From NCBI GenBank assembly GCA_030650875.1, contig JAUSDK010000070.1, positions 1 through 36,839 of the forward strand: a DNA stretch of 36,839 nt, given 5' to 3'. The translations under genes were made by a program, and so were the position numbers. Positions 16,446 through 24,850 of the stretch are shown here, one piece after another (the stretch's first letter is position 1; every line of letters starts with the position of its first letter). Source of the DNA: Polaromonas sp. (GTDB taxonomy: Bacteria > Pseudomonadota > Gammaproteobacteria > Burkholderiales > Burkholderiaceae_C). The notes below the pieces were generated by a model. It made no database searches and had not been told where the DNA came from. It worked only from the letters and a program-made list of their open reading frames with translations.

Positions 16446-17216
16446 TCACGACTCCGACAACTTCCCCAGCACCAGCCGCAGCTGGCGCCCGCAGCGGGCC
16501 GCCAGGGCTTCATCGTGCGTGACCATCACAAATGCCGTGCCGTGCTCGCGCGCCAGTTTCAGCATCAGCTGGAACACGCCGTCAGCGGTGGTCCGGTCGA
16601 GGTTGCCGGTGGGCTCGTCGGCCAGCACGCAGGCGGGCTGCGTGACCAAAGCACGGGCAATCGCCACGCGCTGGCGCTCGCCGCCCGAGAGTTCGGACGG
16701 GCGGTGGTGCAGGCGGTCCTGCAGGCCCACGCTGGCCAGCATTTTTGCCGCGACAAGCGACGCTTGTTCCCGGGATTGGCGCCGGATCCACAGCGGCATG
16801 GCCACGTTATCGAGCGCGCTGAACTCGGGCAGCAGGTGGTGAAACTGGTAGACAAAGCCCAGGTGCTGGTTGCGCAACTCGCCCTGCTGGGCCGGCGACA
16901 GCGCAGACAGCAGCTGGCCCTTGAGCTCGACCTGCCCGCTGCTGGGCGCGTCCAGGCCGCCCATCAGGTGCAGCAGCGTGCTTTTGCCCGACCCCGAGGC
17001 GCCGACGATGGCCAGCGTTTCGCCGCGGTGCACTTGCAGGTCCACGCCTTGCAGCACGGTGACGTCAAGCCGGCCTTCGGTGAATCGTTTGGTCAGGGCG
17101 CTGGCGCGCAGCACCACTTCGCTCTGCGGTGCGGATTCGGAGGCGCCGCCCTCCCGGCCTTGCCCGAGTGAGGGCAGGCGTGAATCGGTGGGGAGCGTAG
17201 GGGTCATATTATTCAT
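16446..17216 (-). CDS. lolD: Lipoprotein-release ABC transporter, ATP-binding subunit LolD
   Basis: LolD powers extraction of outer-membrane lipoproteins from the inner membrane. All ATPase motifs are present in 256 residues: Walker [10 protein letters not shown] at about 72-80, the Q-loop [21 protein letters not shown] typical of the LolD/MacB group, signature [15 protein letters not shown], Walker [14 protein letters not shown], and the H-loop MVTHDE. The N-terminal 33 residues before [12 protein letters not shown] are unusual in length and rich in Gly, Ser and Arg. The start at 17216 overlaps the permease stop by eight bases; an ATG at 17207 two bases past the stop is an alternative. Translational coupling to the permease is likely. 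Confidence 0.93.
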   Translation of the reverse strand: MNNMTPTLPTDSRLPSLGQGREGGASESAPQSEVVLRASALTKRFTEGRLDVTVLQGVDLQVHRGETLAIVGASGSGKSTLLHLMGGLDAPSSGQVELKGQLLSALSPAQQGELRNQHLGFVYQFHHLLPEFSALDNVAMPLWIRRQSREQASLVAAKMLASVGLQDRLHHRPSELSGGERQRVAIARALVTQPACVLADEPTGNLDRTTADGVFQLMLKLAREHGTAFVMVTHDEALAARCGRQLRLVLGKLSES

Positions 17217-18465
17217 AACGCAAAGCTTCCGCCGGGTTCACGCGGCTGGCGCGCCAGCTAGGGTAGATGGTTGCCAGAAAGGACAGCACCAGCGAAATCA
17301 CGGCAATCGGCATGATGTCGGCGTACTGCGGCTCGCTGGGCATGCGGCTGATCAGGTAGATTTCCTTGGGCAAGAAGCTGGCGTTGAACAGCTGCTCCAG
17401 CCCCGGCACGATCACGTCAATATTGAAGGCGATGCCCAGGCCCAGCAGCAAGCCCGACAGCGTTCCGATCACGCCGACCATGGCGCCCTGCACCATGAAA
17501 ATGCCCATGATGCTGCCCGGGCTGGCGCCCAGCGTGCGCAAAATGGCAATGTCGGCGCGCTTGTCGGTCACCGTCATCACCAGCGTGCTGACCAGGTTGA
17601 ACGCCGCCACCGCCACGATCAGCGTCAGGATGATGAACATCATGCGTTTTTCAAGCTCCACGGCGGCAAACCAGTTCTTGTTTTGCCGCGTCCAGTCGCG
17701 AATCAAGAGGTCGCCGCTCAGGGTTTTGGACAGTTCGAGCGCCACTTCCCGCGCCTGGTGCAGGTCCTTGAGCTTGACGCGGATACCGGTTGGCCCTTCG
17801 AGCCGAAAGATCTTGGCCGCGTCATCCTGGTGCATCATGACCAGCGCCGAATCGTACTCAAAATGCCCCGAGTCAAAGGTGCCCACCACCGTCATTTGCT
17901 TGAGGCGCGGCACCACGCCCGCTGGCGTGACCTGGCCGCTGGGCGCAATCAGCGTCACGGCGTCGCCTTCGCGCACGCCCATGGCGCGCGCCAGTTCGCC
18001 GCCCAGCACCATGCCAAACTCGCCGCTGACCAGCTTGGGAAAGGCGGTGTCTTGCAGTTGCACCGCCAGGTCGGTGACCTGGCCTTCCAGCGCCGGGTCA
18101 ATCCCGCGCACGATGGCGCCCTTCATGTCTTCACCGCGCGCCAGCAGGGCTTGGGCAGCGATGAACGTGGCAGCACCAACGACATTCGGGTTGGCCCGGA
18201 TCTCGGCCAGGGTTTTTTGCGGATCGGCCAGCGCGGCGCCTTGCGGGGCGAACACCTCGATGTGCGAGATGACGCCCAGCATGCGGTCGCGTACTTCCTT
18301 TTGGAAGCCGTTCATCACGCTCAGCACAATGATCAGCGCGGCCACGCCCAGCGCAATGCCCAGCATGGACACGCCTGAAATAAAAGAGATAAAGCCATTG
18401 CGCCGGGTGGCGCGGCCAGCGCGCGTGTAACGCCAGCCCAAAATCAGCTCGTAGGGGATTTGCAT
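17209..18465 (-). CDS. lolC: Lipoprotein-release ABC transporter permease (LolC/LolE type)
   Basis: A 418-residue inner-membrane permease. It has the family layout: first membrane segment near residues 22-50 ([21 protein letters not shown]), a large periplasmic domain from about 50 to 265, and three C-terminal segments near 272-300, 318-350 and 375-400, with the closing motif [18 protein letters not shown]. Only one permease gene accompanies lolD here, which fits a LolF-like homodimer as known in several proteobacteria instead of separate LolC and LolE; a second permease elsewhere cannot be excluded. It starts 33 bases from the divergent RpfE-like gene, so the two promoters share a very short region. 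Confidence 0.92.
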   Translation of the reverse strand: MQIPYELILGWRYTRAGRATRRNGFISFISGVSMLGIALGVAALIIVLSVMNGFQKEVRDRMLGVISHIEVFAPQGAALADPQKTLAEIRANPNVVGAATFIAAQALLARGEDMKGAIVRGIDPALEGQVTDLAVQLQDTAFPKLVSGEFGMVLGGELARAMGVREGDAVTLIAPSGQVTPAGVVPRLKQMTVVGTFDSGHFEYDSALVMMHQDDAAKIFRLEGPTGIRVKLKDLHQAREVALELSKTLSGDLLIRDWTRQNKNWFAAVELEKRMMFIILTLIVAVAAFNLVSTLVMTVTDKRADIAILRTLGASPGSIMGIFMVQGAMVGVIGTLSGLLLGLGIAFNIDVIVPGLEQLFNASFLPKEIYLISRMPSEPQYADIMPIAVISLVLSFLATIYPSWRASRVNPAEALRYE

Positions 18466-18498
18466 AGTCAGGATTGTGGCATCCCGGACAATAGCGTG

Positions 18499-19521
18499 AT
18501 GTCAGCCATCACCGCTTCCCTTTCTTGCACGTCGCCGCCGCACCTCCTGATACCGTTTGCAGCCTGCAGCGCCGAGCGTTGGCTGCCCGCCATGCAGGCG
18601 CTGCCGCCCGCCAGTACGCGCAACCTCACCCGCTTGCTGCAGGGCATGAAGCCGCAGCACGCCGATGAAGCCAGCGCGCACGCGCTGTCGCCGCCCCACG
18701 AACGGGCGCTGGCGCGGGCGCAGGGCCTGGCCACCGACAACACCGCCGACGGCCTGATTCCGTGGGCCGCCCGGCAGGCGGCCGAGCAGTTGCAGCGAGG
18801 CACCGCACAGGGCTGGGCCTGGATCACGCCCTGCCACTGGGCCATGGGCCGCGAGCATGCCACGCTGAGCGACCCGGCCGCGCTGGCGCTGACCGAAGAA
18901 GAATCCCGCACGCTGCTGGCCGCGATGCAGCCCTACTTTGAAACCGATGACATCACGCTGCACTACGCAGCGCCGGGGCGCTGGCTGGCCGAAGGCGAAG
19001 TCTTTCGCAGCCTGCCCACGGCCTCGCTGGACCGGGTGCTGGGCCGCAATGTCGATGCCTGGCTGCCGCCGGCCGCCAACGCCCGTGATTTGCGGAGACT
19101 GCAGAATGAAATGCAGATGCTGCTTTATACCCACCCGCTGAACGACGCGCGGGCGGCGCGGCGGCAGCTGCCGGTCAACTCCATCTGGATCAGCGGCACC
19201 GGCGCCCTGCCAGCCAAATTCGGGGAAGCCCTCACCCCTACCCTCTCCCAGAGGGAGAGGGAGCAAGTCAGCGTGCCGCGCAGCCTGGCCGAGGCGGTGT
19301 TTGCCGACGACTGGGCCGCCTATGCGCAAGCCTGGGCCGCACTGGACGCGGGCGAGCTGGCCCGGCTGCTGGCGCGCCAGCAAGCGGGCGAGACCGTGCG
19401 GCTGACGCTGTGCGGCGAGCGCAGCGCCCAGACCTTTGAAACCAGCCGGCCCAGCCTGCGCGCCCGGATTAAAAGGCTTTTCGCTCCCTTGCCCATGCTG
19501 GACGTGTTGCAGTCGCTATAA
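18499..19521 (+). CDS. RpfE-like/phosphoglycerate-mutase-like conserved protein upstream of recJ
   Basis: A 340-residue soluble protein of the family sometimes called RpfE type regulatory protein or cofactor-independent phosphoglycerate mutase-like in Burkholderiales, usually found next to recJ. Conserved-looking blocks are WAWITPCHWAMGREHATLSDP (about 111-131), LHYAAPGRWLAEGEVF, NEMQMLLYTHPLNDARAARRQLPVNSIWISGTGALP (about 199-234). Its true activity is not known. At about residues 243-256 the reading contains EALTPTLSQREREQ, the translation of a palindromic repeat inserted in frame. The ATG at 18499 is preferred; a GTG at 18496 and an ATG at 18460 are in frame but no strong ribosome site is seen. 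recJ starts 20 bases after its stop. Confidence 0.75.
   Translation: MSAITASLSCTSPPHLLIPFAACSAERWLPAMQALPPASTRNLTRLLQGMKPQHADEASAHALSPPHERALARAQGLATDNTADGLIPWAARQAAEQLQRGTAQGWAWITPCHWAMGREHATLSDPAALALTEEESRTLLAAMQPYFETDDITLHYAAPGRWLAEGEVFRSLPTASLDRVLGRNVDAWLPPAANARDLRRLQNEMQMLLYTHPLNDARAARRQLPVNSIWISGTGALPAKFGEALTPTLSQREREQVSVPRSLAEAVFADDWAAYAQAWAALDAGELARLLARQQAGETVRLTLCGERSAQTFETSRPSLRARIKRLFAPLPMLDVLQSL
19230..19263. repeat. CTCTCCC/GGGAGAG palindromic repeat inside a coding region
   Basis: CCCTCTCCC (19241-19249) and GGGAGAGGG (19253-19261) form a perfect 9-bp inverted repeat around AGA, preceded by CCCTCACCCCTA. This combination is a widespread intergenic repeat in proteobacteria whose translation is typically TPTLSQREREQ. 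Here it sits in frame within the RpfE-like gene. Confidence 0.75.
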
Positions 19522-19541
19522 AAAACACAGTAAAGAAAATC

Positions 19542-21344
19542 ATGAAAATTCAGGTACGCGACGTGCCCCCGCGCAGCGTCTGGGCGCTGCAGCAGGGCGG
19601 CATTCACCCCTTGCTGGCGCAGCTTTACGCGGCGCGCGGCATTCACTCGATGGACGAACTCCATGACGGACTGGCCAAACTGCTGCCACCCGCTTCGCTG
19701 AAAGGCAACCTCGAAGCCGCCCGGCTGCTGGCCGACGCCATGGCAGCCGACCGCCACATCTGCGTGGTGGCCGACTACGACTGCGACGGCGCCACCGCCT
19801 GCGCCGTGGCGCTGCGCGGCCTGACGCTGCTGGGCGCCAGACATGTCAGCTACCTGGTGCCCGACCGGGTCACCGACGGCTACGGGCTGACCGCACCGAT
19901 TGCCGAGCGCGTCAAAGCCAGCGGCGCCGATGTACTGGTGACGGTGGACAACGGCATTGCCAGCATCGACGGCGTGGCCCGCGCCAAGGCGCTGGGCCTG
20001 CAGGTGCTGGTGACCGACCACCACTTGCCGGCACTGATTGACGGCGCGGTGGTGCTGCCCGACGCCGACGTCATCGTCAACCCGAACCAGCCCGATTGCG
20101 GTTTTGAGAGCAAGTCCATCGCTGGCGTCGGCGTGATGTTTTACGTGCTGCTGGCGCTGCGCGCCGAGTTGCGCGCGCGGGGATTGTTTGACGACCCCGC
20201 CGCCGGGCCGCCCCAAGGCGGGTCAGCCCCCTCGGGGGGCAGCGCAGCACACGAAGTGGCCAGCGTGGGGGCCAATCCCCAACCCAAGCTGGACGCCTTG
20301 CTGCCGCTGGTGGCGCTGGGCACCGTGGCCGATGTGGTCAGGCTGGACGCCAACAACCGCCGCCTGGTGGCGCAGGGCCTCAAGCGCATCCGCGCTGGCG
20401 CGCTGCCAGCGGGCATTGCCAGCCTGTTCACGGCGGCGGGCCGCAAGGCGCCTGTCGCCACCACCTTTGACTTTGGCTTTGCGCTCGGCCCGCGCATCAA
20501 CGCGGCCGGCCGGCTGGCCGACATGACGCTGGGCATTGAATGCCTGCTGACCGACGACCCGGTGCGGGCCGACGCGCTGGCGCAGATGCTGGACGGCATC
20601 AACCGCGAGCGCCGCGACATCGAGGCCGGCATGCGCGAGCAAGCCCAGATAGCGGCCGACGCCATGATTGACGAGGACGAGGACGCCCCGCCGGCGATTG
20701 CGATTTTTGGCGCCGACTTCCATGAAGGCGTGGTCGGCATCGTGGCGTCGCGCATCAAGGACAGGCTGCACCGACCGACCTTTGTATTTGCCGCCAGCCA
20801 TGCGCCCGGCAAGGAACAGGAATTGAAGGGTTCGGGCCGCTCGATCCCCGGTTTTCACCTGCGCGACGCGCTGGACCTGGTGGCCAAGCGCTGCCCGGGG
20901 GTGCTGCTGCGCTTTGGCGGCCACGCCATGGCGGCAGGCTGCACCATTGACAGGGCGCAGTTTGGCGCGTTCGAGCAGGCGCTGCAGCAAGTCGCGCGCG
21001 AATGGCTGGACGCCGCCACGCTGACGCGCCGGCTCGACACCGACGGCCCGCTGGCGCCCGAATACCGGCGCGCCGACCTGGTCGACACCCTGCACAAGGA
21101 AGTCTGGGGCCAGGGCTTTGCCGCGCCCACCTTCAGCGAAGAGGTCGAGGTCGTGTCGCAGCGGCTGGTCGGGGAAAAGCACCTGTCGCTCAAGCTCAAG
21201 CACCAGGGCCAGCCCGTGGATGCCATCTGGTTTGGCCACACTGAAGCCCTGCCGGCCCGCGTGACGCTGGCGTTTCGGCTGGACGCCGATGAGTGGCAGG
21301 GCGTGAAACGGGTGCGGTTTTTGGTGGAAGGCGCGGAACTGTAG
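19542..21344 (+). CDS. recJ: Single-strand-specific 5'-3' exonuclease RecJ
   Basis: RecJ degrades single-stranded DNA in recombination and mismatch repair. The 600 residues include the DHH-family metal site: VADYDCDGATA (76-86), VTVDNGIAS (133-141), VTDHHLPA (157-164), VALGTVADVV (about 257-266), and the DHHA1 motif RFGGHAMAAGCTI. NAAGRLADM near residue 324 is also conserved. Residues 221-244 (AGPPQGGSAPSGGSAAHEVASVGA) are low-complexity and correspond exactly to a 72-bp interspersed repeat inserted in frame, just before PKLDALLPLVALGTVADVV. The insertion lies in a loop between the conserved motifs, so activity is plausibly kept. Confidence 0.95.
   Translation: MKIQVRDVPPRSVWALQQGGIHPLLAQLYAARGIHSMDELHDGLAKLLPPASLKGNLEAARLLADAMAADRHICVVADYDCDGATACAVALRGLTLLGARHVSYLVPDRVTDGYGLTAPIAERVKASGADVLVTVDNGIASIDGVARAKALGLQVLVTDHHLPALIDGAVVLPDADVIVNPNQPDCGFESKSIAGVGVMFYVLLALRAELRARGLFDDPAAGPPQGGSAPSGGSAAHEVASVGANPQPKLDALLPLVALGTVADVVRLDANNRRLVAQGLKRIRAGALPAGIASLFTAAGRKAPVATTFDFGFALGPRINAAGRLADMTLGIECLLTDDPVRADALAQMLDGINRERRDIEAGMREQAQIAADAMIDEDEDAPPAIAIFGADFHEGVVGIVASRIKDRLHRPTFVFAASHAPGKEQELKGSGRSIPGFHLRDALDLVAKRCPGVLLRFGGHAMAAGCTIDRAQFGAFEQALQQVAREWLDAATLTRRLDTDGPLAPEYRRADLVDTLHKEVWGQGFAAPTFSEEVEVVSQRLVGEKHLSLKLKHQGQPVDAIWFGHTEALPARVTLAFRLDADEWQGVKRVRFLVEGAEL
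20202..20273. repeat. 72-bp interspersed repeat inserted in frame in recJ
   Basis: This segment (beginning GCCGGGCCGCCCC, ending CGTGGGGGCC) is 24 codons long and adds 24 residues to RecJ. It contains the palindrome GCCCCCTCGGGGGGC. Its reverse complement matches the two halves of the repeat at 9509-9660. It has no stop in the recJ frame. Confidence 0.8.
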
Positions 21345-21481
21345 CCGCCTGGGCACTTGGTTGCGCACTTGTCTGACGGCGACCGGGCGAGCAGGCCTAC
21401 AGGACAGCGCTGCCGATGCGGCCATGATCAGTGTTCAGAAGGCGCCCACACCGGAGCGCCCACCATCCCCCAGAGGAAATC

Positions 21482-21556
21482 ATGAACTCCATCATCTACA
21501 TCGTCGGCCTTATCGTCGTCATCCTGTTCGTTCTGTCTTTCTTCGGTCTTCGCTGA
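21482..21556 (+). CDS. 24-residue single-pass membrane peptide
   Basis: The reading frame MNSIIYIVGLIVVILFVLSF and on to GLR is almost entirely one hydrophobic helix with a charged Arg at the end. GAGGAAATC directly before the ATG gives a good ribosome-binding site (AGGA about six bases upstream). The sequence resembles tiny membrane proteins seen in Burkholderiales and Pseudomonas of similar length and with the same IVGL and LSFFGLR ends, which I recall but have not searched. It stands alone in the 300-bp gap between recJ and the PHP gene, in the same direction. Function unknown; likely an inner-membrane peptide. Confidence 0.65.
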   Translation: MNSIIYIVGLIVVILFVLSFFGLR

Positions 21557-21644
21557 AACCGCCCGTTCCGGCTCCATTTGGCCCGCATCGACGGGCTTGG
21601 CAGGGGCCAGAGCGCTGCAGTGACAGAAAGCCTAAAATCATGAG

Positions 21645-22505
21645 GTGCCTACCTCAAACATCCTCAACGCCGATCTTCATTGCCACTCTGTCGTCTCCGA
21701 CGGCACCCTGACGCCTGAACTACTGGCAGCGCGGGCCAAAACCAACGGCGTCGAGTTGTGGGCGCTGACCGACCACGACGAGATCGGCGGCCAGCACCGT
21801 GCGGCCGCAGCCGCCAAGGACCAAGGCCTGAAATACCTCACCGGCACCGAGATTTCCGTCACCTTTGCCAATGAAACCGTGCACATCGTGGGCTTGGGGT
21901 TCGACCCCGACAGCGCCGAGTTGCTGCAAGGCCTGCGCAACACGCGCGGTGGCCGTGAGCAGCGAGCCATGGAAATGTCCGACTCGCTGGCCAAGGCGGG
22001 CATCATGGGCGCTTTCGAGGGTGCGCTGAAATTTGTCGGCAACCCTGAATTAATCTCGCGCACCCACTTTGCCCGTTTTCTGGTGGAGTCGGGCGTCTGC
22101 CGCGAAACCTCCGAAGTCTTTCGCAAATACCTGACCGAAGGCAAGCCCGGCTACGTGCCGCACCGCTGGGCCACGCTGCAAAACGCCGTGGGCTGGATCA
22201 CCCGGGCGCATGGCATCGCGGTGATTGCCCACCCGGGCCGCTACAACTTCACGGCCAACGAAGAGTACGCGCTGTTTACCGAATTCAAGGCGCATGGCGG
22301 ACGGGGCGTGGAAGTGGTCACTGGCAGCCATACCCGGCAGGAATACGTGAAGTACGCCGAAACCGCCAAAGAATTTGGCCTGGCCGCCTCCCGCGGCAGT
22401 GATTTTCACAGCCCCGACGAAAGCCATACCGACCTGGGTTCCCTGCCGTTTCTGACAGGCGAACTGACGCCAGTGTGGGAACTGCTGGCAGACCGCGTCC
22501 AGTGA
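21645..22505 (+). CDS. PHP-domain phosphoesterase (3',5'-nucleoside bisphosphate phosphatase/RNase AM type)
   Basis: A 286-residue protein of the PHP family, YciV/Rnm branch, which hydrolyses 3',5'-bisphosphonucleotides and short 5' RNA ends. The metal-binding motifs are in order: DLHCHSVVSDG (H12, H14, D19), TDHDEIGG (43-45), GTEIS (E69), SRTHFARFLV (about 138-147), IAHPGRYN and RGSDFHSPDE. The start is a GTG at 21645, in front of PTSNILNADLHCHS; no ATG in frame gives a better fit. The stop overlaps the next start (TGATG). The gene is probably co-transcribed with the EamA transporter and YciO-like genes. Confidence 0.88.
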   Translation: MPTSNILNADLHCHSVVSDGTLTPELLAARAKTNGVELWALTDHDEIGGQHRAAAAAKDQGLKYLTGTEISVTFANETVHIVGLGFDPDSAELLQGLRNTRGGREQRAMEMSDSLAKAGIMGAFEGALKFVGNPELISRTHFARFLVESGVCRETSEVFRKYLTEGKPGYVPHRWATLQNAVGWITRAHGIAVIAHPGRYNFTANEEYALFTEFKAHGGRGVEVVTGSHTRQEYVKYAETAKEFGLAASRGSDFHSPDESHTDLGSLPFLTGELTPVWELLADRVQ

Positions 22506-23425
22506 TGAGCAGCGCCGCCAACGCCGTGTCGCATCCGGCCGCCAGCCGAACGCTGGCCGGCATTGCCCTGCTGGTGGCCGCCGTGGCCTGCTTTGCGGTG
22601 CTGGACACCACCACCAAATTCATCTCGCTGAGCGTGCCGGCGCTGATGGCGCTGTGGTTTCGCTACGCCTTTCAAGCCATCGCGACCACGGCGGCGGTTC
22701 TGCCAAAACGCGGTTGGGCGCTGCTGCGCACGGCACATCCCAAGTTTCAATGCCTGCGCGGCGTGTTGCTGCTGACCACCAGCCTGCTGGCATTTTTCAG
22801 CCTCAAGTACATGCCGGTGGGCGAATTCACGGCCATCGTCATGATCACGCCGCTGCTGATCACGCTGCTGGCCTCCCTCACCCTGGGCGAGCGGGTGTCG
22901 GCACTGCGCTGGACGCTCGTCATTGGCGGCTTTGCCGGCACGCTGGTCATCATTCGCCCGGGCGGCGAGGGATTCGACTGGACCATGCTGCTGCCCTTGG
23001 GGCTGGTGGTCTCGCACGCCTGGTTCCAGATTTTGACGAGCCGGCTGGCCAGGACCGAAGACCCGTTCACCATGCACTTTTATACCGGCTGGGTCGGCAC
23101 GCTGGTCGCTTCAGTGGCCCTGCCCTTCGTCTGGACCCCCATCGATTCGTGGACGCTGTGGGCTGGCCTGTTCATGATGGGGCTCATGGGCACGATCGGG
23201 CATTTCATGATGATCCTGGCCTATGCCCGCGCGCCGGTGTCCACCCTCACGCCGTTTCTTTATGCGCAGATTGGCTTTGCCATGCTGGGCGGATGGCTGG
23301 CGTTTTCACATGTTCCCGATCACCTGTCCATGTTGGGCATGGGCATGATTGCGGTATGCGGCGCGGCAGGCGCCTGGCTCGCGGTGCGCGAAAGCCGGGT
23401 CACCATCCAGCCGCCCGAATCCTGA
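22505..23425 (+). CDS. EamA-family (drug/metabolite) transporter
   Basis: A 306-residue membrane protein with about ten transmembrane helices arranged as two EamA repeats (about residues 18-147 and 163-292). The first repeat has the typical FAVLDTTTKFISLSVPALMALWFRYAFQ, and the helix after it has the GEFTAIVMITPLLITLLASLTLGE motif conserved in DMT carriers. Substrate is not predictable. The ATG at 22505 overlaps the stop of the PHP gene by one base, so translation is coupled. Twelve bases separate it from the YciO-like gene. Confidence 0.9.
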   Translation: MSSAANAVSHPAASRTLAGIALLVAAVACFAVLDTTTKFISLSVPALMALWFRYAFQAIATTAAVLPKRGWALLRTAHPKFQCLRGVLLLTTSLLAFFSLKYMPVGEFTAIVMITPLLITLLASLTLGERVSALRWTLVIGGFAGTLVIIRPGGEGFDWTMLLPLGLVVSHAWFQILTSRLARTEDPFTMHFYTGWVGTLVASVALPFVWTPIDSWTLWAGLFMMGLMGTIGHFMMILAYARAPVSTLTPFLYAQIGFAMLGGWLAFSHVPDHLSMLGMGMIAVCGAAGAWLAVRESRVTIQPPES

Positions 23426-23437
23426 AAGGCAACCCGC

Positions 23438-24073
23438 ATGGCACAGTTTTTTGAAGTTCATCCTGACAATCCCCCTGCACGCCTGCTCAAGCAGGCGGTG
23501 GCGCTGCTGCAGCGCGGCGGCATTGCGGCGGTGCCGACCGACTCCAGCTACGCGCTGGTCTGCCAGCTCGACGACAAGGCCGCAGCCGACAGCCTGCGCC
23601 GCATTCGCGGTGTCGACGACAAGCACCACCTGACCCTGCTGTGCCGCGACCTGAGCGAACTGGCCAACTACGCGCGGGTCGACAACAAGCAGTACCGCCT
23701 GCTGAAAGCCGCCACGCCCGGCCCCTACACCTTCATTCTGGAAGCCAGCAAGGAAGTGCCGCGCCGCCTGAGCCACCCGTCGCGCAAGACCATCGGCCTG
23801 CGCCTGCCCGAGCACAAAGCCCTGCAAGCCCTGCTGGAACTGCACGGCGCGCCGCTGCTGGCCACCACGCTGATCCTGCGCGGCGACACCGAGCCGCTGA
23901 ACGATGCGAACGAGATCCGCGAGCGCCTGGAGCATGAACTGGCCGCAGTGATTGACGCAGGCGCCTGCCACCAGCAGCCCACCACGGTGATCGACCTGAC
24001 CGCCATGGCCGATGGCGGCGAGCCGATAGTGATCCGGCAAGGCCGGGGCAGCCTGGCCGCGCTGGGGCTGTAG
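23438..24073 (+). CDS. YciO/Sua5/YrdC-family protein
   Basis: A 211-residue protein of the YrdC-like fold. The nucleotide and RNA-binding features are present: GGIAAVPTDSSYALVCQL at about residues 27-44, KHHLTLLCRDLSEL (62-75), TPGPYTFILEASKEVPRRL (92-110), and KTIGLRLPEHKALQALL (116-132). The PTDS-Y variant and the length (about 206 in E. coli YciO) put it in the YciO branch; Sua5/TsaC proteins make threonylcarbamoyl-AMP for tRNA modification, and YciO has been linked to a similar but weaker activity. It follows the transporter after 12 bases and is likely in the same transcript. Confidence 0.87.
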   Translation: MAQFFEVHPDNPPARLLKQAVALLQRGGIAAVPTDSSYALVCQLDDKAAADSLRRIRGVDDKHHLTLLCRDLSELANYARVDNKQYRLLKAATPGPYTFILEASKEVPRRLSHPSRKTIGLRLPEHKALQALLELHGAPLLATTLILRGDTEPLNDANEIRERLEHELAAVIDAGACHQQPTTVIDLTAMADGGEPIVIRQGRGSLAALGL

Positions 24074-24119
24074 GCGGCAAGCCGGCGCAACGCGCCCGGG
24101 GGTCTGAGACAATCGGCCG

Positions 24120-24788
24120 ATGGACATTGCCAACCTGATTCAAACCATCGCCATTTATGCCTTGCCCGTGTTGTTTGCCATCACGGTGCATGAAGCCGCG
24201 CACGGTTACGCCGCCCGCCATTTTGGCGACAACACGGCCTTCATGATGGGCCGCATCACCCTGAACCCGCTCAAACACATTGACCCGTTCGGCACGATCT
24301 TGATGCCGCTGCTGCTTTATTTCGCCACGTCGGGGGCGTTCCTGTTTGGCTACGCCAAGCCGGTGCCCGTGAATTTTGGCAACTTGCGCAACCCCAAGCG
24401 CCACATGGTCTGGGTCGCGCTGGCGGGTCCGGCATCCAATTTTGCCCAGGCCCTGCTGTGGGGGCTGGCGCTGGTACTGATGGCCGGCATGGGCCTTGAT
24501 GAGCCGTTTTTCATCAAGATGGCGCAGGCGGGCATTCTGGTCAACCTGGTGATGTGGGCCTTCAACCTTTTCCCACTGCCGCCGCTGGACGGCGGCCGGA
24601 TTCTGGTCGGTCTGCTGCCCTACAAACAGGCCGAACTGGTTTCACGCATTGAACCCTGGGGCTTTTTCGTGGTGATGTTTCTGGTCATTTCGGGCGTGGT
24701 GGGCACCGTATGGCTGCGTCCCCTTATGGACGTGGGTTACACGATCATCAACACCGTGCTCGCGCCACTGCTGTTCCTGCTCCAGTAA
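24120..24788 (+). CDS. Site-2 protease family (M50B) membrane metalloprotease
   Basis: A 222-residue protein with about six membrane helices. The zinc motif HEAAH is at residues 24-28 and the third ligand is D157 in NLFPLPPLDGGR; both are intact. It has no PDZ domain, so it is the short, sporulation-factor-like form and not RseP. Its place just before trpS is common in Burkholderiales. The true substrate is unknown. The start follows a 46-bp gap with no clear promoter, so it may share a transcript with the upstream genes. Confidence 0.88.
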   Translation: MDIANLIQTIAIYALPVLFAITVHEAAHGYAARHFGDNTAFMMGRITLNPLKHIDPFGTILMPLLLYFATSGAFLFGYAKPVPVNFGNLRNPKRHMVWVALAGPASNFAQALLWGLALVLMAGMGLDEPFFIKMAQAGILVNLVMWAFNLFPLPPLDGGRILVGLLPYKQAELVSRIEPWGFFVVMFLVISGVVGTVWLRPLMDVGYTIINTVLAPLLFLLQ

Positions 24789-24850
24789 TTTTTTACTGCG
24801 TTATTTTTCACTGTTCACCCGCCGCCCGCTGGCATTCATCCCATTTTTGT

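Noticed and set aside
16870..18378. Plus-strand frame of about 500 codons over lolD and its permease
   Set aside because: His/Gln/Arg-rich antisense translation of two ABC transporter genes with intact motifs on the other strand.
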